Below, piece by piece: positions 59,601 through 64,000 of a stretch of DNA of 64,000 bases. This DNA is from Todiramphus chloris collaris (lineage: Eukaryota > Chordata > Aves > Coraciiformes > Alcedinidae): NCBI GenBank assembly GCA_025345505.1, contig JANVCC010000073.1, positions 11,269,108-11,333,107 of the forward strand, in the 5' to 3' direction. Position 1 is the first letter of the stretch, and every line of letters begins with the position of its first letter. The position numbers and the translations under genes are program-made. Below the pieces are notes generated by a model, which was not told the DNA's origin, made no database searches, and worked only from the letters and a program-made list of their open reading frames with translations.

Positions 59601-62600
59601 CTGTTACTAGTCCCTGATCCTTGCAAATATGTCTGCATCAGGGGAAACAAAGTGGGAGCAGAGTTTCTCCAAGACATAAGACAGAGTCTCTGACTGCTGA
59701 TTTCAGAAGTTGTTGTTCAGGGGTGCTGGGGTCCCTCATGCCTGTGACTGACATCAAAATCTGGCTGAGCTCCTTTATGGTCCATACCGAAGACCAACTA
59801 TGTTGCATTGCATCTGTGGACCTCACAGATGTGACAAGGATGTATAGGCTGACGGGGCATGAAATTATGGTCTCAGACATGCCTACAGGACACTTGGACA
59901 AAACAGTGCTCTCCCTTCTTGGGGAACTAATGAGGATTCTTTTGAACCCACGTGGGGTCCATACTTACCACACAAGCAGACCATGTGAACTTCAGAGAGA
60001 TACTGCCTGTGTTCACATAACAAGGAACTGTTAACTGTGAACAGGCAGTGGCACTCAGGAAGATGGACTAGCTTTGTGCTGCAGACTCCTACCCTATCAG
60101 ATACACATCCTCCTGGTTGGTCCCAGCCAGAGACCATCTGTAACCTTGCTAATGCTCAGGTAAAAGCAGAAGAGGTGGAGGAGGCATGGGTGCTCCTGGA
60201 TGACAGTGCAGGGCTGTAGGAACTCATTTGTGCTCATTTCCAAGCCTAACCCCATCTCTTGGATTCAGTGCAAAGAGCCTCAGACATCAGGTACATTAAC
60301 ACGTAGGCTTTAATGGTCCTCAGCAGGTGACCTTGGCCCTGACAGGCTTCCTGCAGCCCGGATAGGAAGATCAAAGCTGTCATGTGCGAGTGCCAATCTG
60401 ACTGATTGTGGCACAGGGGAACACATACAATAAAGTAGGAGGGATAAGGCTCTGCTGGCAGCACTGGGAGTTTGGAGAGAAGCTGGTGTGGATCTGATGT
60501 CCTGTCCTGGGTCAGGAAGGATGAGGAACATGTAGGGGAGGAGCTGGTCCCAAGCCCAGTTTCATACAGCGCTATGTGGGGGTAACTCAGCTGCTGGCAC
60601 TGCAGTTTTCAGCCCTTCCCTCTGCTCTGAGTGCATGGGGATGGTCTCTCCTCCTTCCCCCTGAGCCCTGCTTTAATTCAGAGAGGCAGTGTGGTGCACA
60701 CTGAGATCAAGTCTTTTCAAACCCCTCACTGGGAGCCTGAGAGGGGGATGTGGAATTTCCCTGCCATGATCGCACTTCTGATGCTGACTTTGCAAGAGAG
60801 AATTATCATGAGTTAATTATGCATTATTAGCATCTATTATTCATTCTTAATATGTGTACATACATGTGTGGTGCTGAATAATAAGGGAATTATGCCAATT
60901 AAATGTCCCTCCACAGAGGAACACCCTTGAGAGGAGGGAGTGTGTCACAAACAGAGGGACTTTAGGGAGGACTGGCATCAACCTGAATGGAGGAAAGAGA
61001 CAAACAGACTATGCAGGAGGAAAGCCAGTGCAGAAGGCAAGAAACTGGAAGAGATGTATGTATTACAGCTGGTTGAACAGACTATTTTTCATGCAAGTGG
61101 CTGAACAAAAAGCAATCAGAGGAAATTTAGGTCAACCATTTTGACAAAACAAAATAAGACCCTAAGGATCATTGAAGTCAAGCCTAAGTGGTTCCTTCTA
61201 CAGGAAGAAAAAAATTTCCTTTACTCTTTAATCTGTTTTTTATTAGACTAAACAAAATTTGCATTAGTTTCAAAATTTTTAGAAAAAGGGCATTTTGAAA
61301 CTTTCTATTTGATGCTAAACCAAAAATATTTCAAAATGTCCTGAAAGCTTTTGGTTGAAATTGTTTGCAGAATTTGACCCAAATTTGCACACAGGTTGGG
61401 TCTATGTCAAAAAGGAAATTTTTTAGCAATGTGATATATTAGTTTTGATTATTCATTGCATGATGGGGAATGGAGAAGAAGGAATCATCCAGTGCTCAGA
61501 GGAGAAAATCAGATTAACTAGCACAGCTCAGAAATGTTTGTGTGTGTGAAACACCAGAGCTGCAGCAGAGCTGCACAGGTTTTCAGAATCCATCTGAATT
61601 GATGGAGATAATTACAAGTGCCACATTCCCAATTTCTTCTTCCAGGAATTCTCTTCTTTAATAAACTCATTCTAACAAATTGATCACAGCCTCTCCAGTA
61701 TTCAGCACCTAGCAAACCCATTTTTAAGATTGAAGAGAGCACTTTGGGTGAAAAATAGGGACCAGTGCCAGACTTTGTAGAGGTCTAAATCTACCTCAGC
61801 TGTAATTGAATTAAATTAACTTGCTCTCTTCACATGCCCACTACTTAATATGTTCATGGATGTCTGTTTCTGAGATTTGGTCAGTGCTGTAACCAGAGTC
61901 CAAAACTCTCAGCAGAGGCAAGGACCAGTAGAACTTGCCCATGGTGTCCCCTGTAGGCTACACCTGGGCTGGCAAGCTCAGATGAGTAACATACTGCAGT
62001 CACCTACGTAATGCAGCTTGGAGACATCTTGTCTCTGTGCTGTTTTGGGTTGACTTCAGTAGGCTGAGCCCAGTGGGACAAGTACATTAGTGCAAACCCT
62101 CTGAAGGAGTTTGCTTAAGCAACTGCTAGTTTGGGTACTTGGGTACTTCTCTTGATCCTTTCCAGTTCTTTTCTCTATGTTCTCAGTGAACTGTTCGTAC
62201 CAACAGATTTCTATTGAAATAACTAGACATAAAATAACTTTTTAACAGGGGTAACCAATGCGCTTTAGAAAACATGCTTGTTTTCTACACCGGTATAATT
62301 AAAACAGCTCCAAAAAGAAAATCAACTGCCTAGGTGAGCTTTAAACCTAGGCTTTTAAATGCATTTCATCAAACCTAGGGAAATGCTGTGAGGATGCCCT
62401 AATTTCCTATTGCAATTCAGTCTGAGCTCACGAGGACATTACAATTAACATCCCTGTCTCCAAAATAAATACTTCAAAACCCAAACTGAGAACATGTAGA
62501 CTGGCATTGTTCACTTGAATCAGCTACCAGTTCAGATAACTGGTGCAGACAGAACCTGAGCTATGTGGAGATGGTTTGCTGCCTACAGAGCAAGCAATGA

Positions 62601-64000
62601 TCCATTCATGTGTTTCATCTTGCCTGTGTTCTTGAAACAGTCCAGATGGATAGCTATTTACAGGAAGCAGAAAGACAGGGATAGGGCTTATCCTGCATTG
62701 TTTTCCTGGTGTCCAGTTTAAACAGCAGTCAGTCTAATGTGGACATCCCTTCCTGCTCTGTAAGTAAAACTGGAGGGTGAGAAAATGGTTTGCTTTCCTC
62801 AAGAAGGCTGTGAAGGAGAAGCTGAGGTTTCCATTGAGTAACACATCTCAAGGGAGAGAGAGGTTGAAGGTTCAGAGTGGCATATCTGTCTGCTGAAACT
62901 TCAGCCAGGTTTTGTCATAGTCAGGTCCTGTGGGGATTTACAAGTCACTTTTCTCCAAAATGCAGGAGCTTTTTTGCAGCTGCATAAATTCACAGTGATG
63001 AGGGCTGAATCAGAAATCTCCACTGTCCCCTTTGTCTTCCTCATGCTTTCCCAAAGCTGCATCTCTCAAACATCCTTTCTATCCAGGAGAGGCTTCATCT
63101 GCACAGAAAAGTTGCATCAGTTTTATATAACATGGAGTTGAAGCCAAGACAGACACCTGCACAAACCATTTTCTTGGCACCCCTTGTGCAAAATTTCAGA
63201 GCCAAAAGCACCTCCTCCTGTTCCTCAGCAACAGCACCACTAGTCTCAGGGCTTCATAGCCAGCCCCAAGAAAGGGAACAGCTGCTCTGTATCTCTCCTT
63301 TGCACTCCTATCTCCTTTGGTCAGCAAAACTCAGGTACCAACTGGCCCCATTTCCTTTCCAACTCAGGGGTAGGGTGCCAGGAGCATTCCCCAGTGTTCT
63401 CTGCTGGATGACTAGAGCAGTACTGCTGTCTGTGCAAGGGGCTGTGCAAGCTCTCATCATGGCCACAACTGTGACACTATGTTAGTAGACAGAGAGGGAT
63501 GTGGAGAGCAAGGCACAAAGCCAGCTGCCAGCACCATATGCCTTTGGCTGGCAGGAGCTCAGCACTGCAGGTAGGTACATCCAGAGCAGGGACTTAGGGA
63601 GCAGCATGCATGGAGCAGCCAATAGTGTCAACATGCTTCTTGGGACACCCCACTGAGGGATAAGGCCTTTGTGGAAACAGCAGCAGCATTTTGCAAGACT
63701 AGGACTGCAGAAATAAACTTCTGGCAGAATGCTCATGCCCAGAAGTACTTTGCAAAGAGATAGATGGGTGGCTGACAGCCTAGGAAAGGAGCTGTTTCAA
63801 AGCAGAGGTAAATAACTTTTCCAGTTCAGGTGTGGTTTTGATGTTTCGTATGCATTTTTTCAGCTTAAATGAGGATGAAAATTTCAAGCATAAAACCAAG
63901 TTCTAAAGTGGACCAAATAAGCATATTTGAGTTGCTGAAACATTGTCCTGGTAATTTTTGTGTTTCACTTCCCTCTTCATCTTTTAAATGACGTGTTATT
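56668..64000. other. Non-coding DNA, no gene supported; homeodomain-rich patch near 60.8 kb
   Basis: The longest frames are two 137-codon ORFs (56913-57326 and 59621-60034), neither with a recognisable domain or splice context. Bases 60800-60905 are dense in ATTA/TTAAT/ATGCATTA words ('gttaattatgcattattag'), a texture seen in developmental enhancers. A weak antisense CR1-like phrase occurs near 61158-61190. No RNA gene or recent repeat is recognised. Confidence 0.45.

Noticed and set aside
59621..60034. 137-codon plus-strand ORF
   Set aside because: No domain or family recognised and length within chance expectation; no transcript evidence available from sequence alone.
61150..61215. Possible antisense CR1 3' end ('taaggatcattgaagtcaagc')
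   Set aside because: Only one short phrase resembles CR1; no octamer tail and no further similarity, so it is not annotated.
1..64000. CRISPR arrays, operons, ribosome binding sites, phage or bacterial mobile elements
   Set aside because: The window is vertebrate nuclear DNA; the only tandem arrays are small minisatellites and homopolymers, and no prokaryotic gene was recognised.
1..64000. Endogenous retrovirus or LTR element
   Set aside because: No gag/pol/env text, primer-binding site or paired LTR was recognised; all reverse transcriptase text here is of CR1 LINE type.

Overview
The window looks like a stretch of bird nuclear genome. The evidence is about ten copies of CR1, the LINE retrotransposon that dominates avian genomes, several ending in the typical ATTCTATG-type octamer tail. 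A few decayed MIR-like SINEs are also present, base composition is AT-rich, and I saw no recent LTR elements or Alu/B1-type SINEs. The species cannot be fixed by eye. No intact host protein-coding exon, tRNA or rRNA could be supported. The longest open frame outside CR1 (167 codons) is about what chance gives in 64 kb. The window is best read as intergenic or deep intronic DNA on a gene-poor, probably large, chromosome.

Layout. Bases 1-18.6 kb are mostly single-copy AT-rich DNA with two MIR-like relics, a T26 tract, a perfect 14-bp-arm hairpin and a GC-rich patch near 16.8-17.3 kb. Bases 18.6-49.2 kb are the CR1-rich core. It holds a 2.3 kb antisense CR1 (18.95-21.29 kb), a CpG island (23.6-23.96 kb), an unidentified mid-GC block (24.34-24.89 kb) and a 1.2 kb sense CR1 (25.3-26.6 kb). 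Further on are a rearranged sense CR1 (35.5-36.6 kb), antisense CR1s at 37.1-38.6 and 42.1-43.0 kb, a sense CR1 tail (44.6-45.2 kb), and an inverted pair of almost identical CR1 3' ends (47.2-49.2 kb). Bases 49.2-64 kb return to AT-rich single-copy DNA with low-complexity tracts, one 60-bp CR1 tail and some candidate regulatory blocks.

All CR1 copies are 5'-truncated and those covering the catalytic region are dead. Their ORF2 frames carry frameshifts, stops and damaged reverse transcriptase motifs: motif A deleted or altered, and FADD changed to FADH, FAGD, FDDD or FADE. They do not work together as a pathway.

The most unusual structure is a roughly 400-bp non-CR1 segment present twice in the same orientation, at 35.95-36.36 kb and 48.03-48.42 kb, at about 90% identity by eye. 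The first copy interrupts a CR1 and replaces about 330 bp of it. The second lies between the arms of the inverted CR1 pair. I found no sign of a new biological system. The items worth follow-up are this duplication, the inverted repeat locus with its nested hairpin, the orphan CpG island and the unidentified block at 24.3-24.9 kb.
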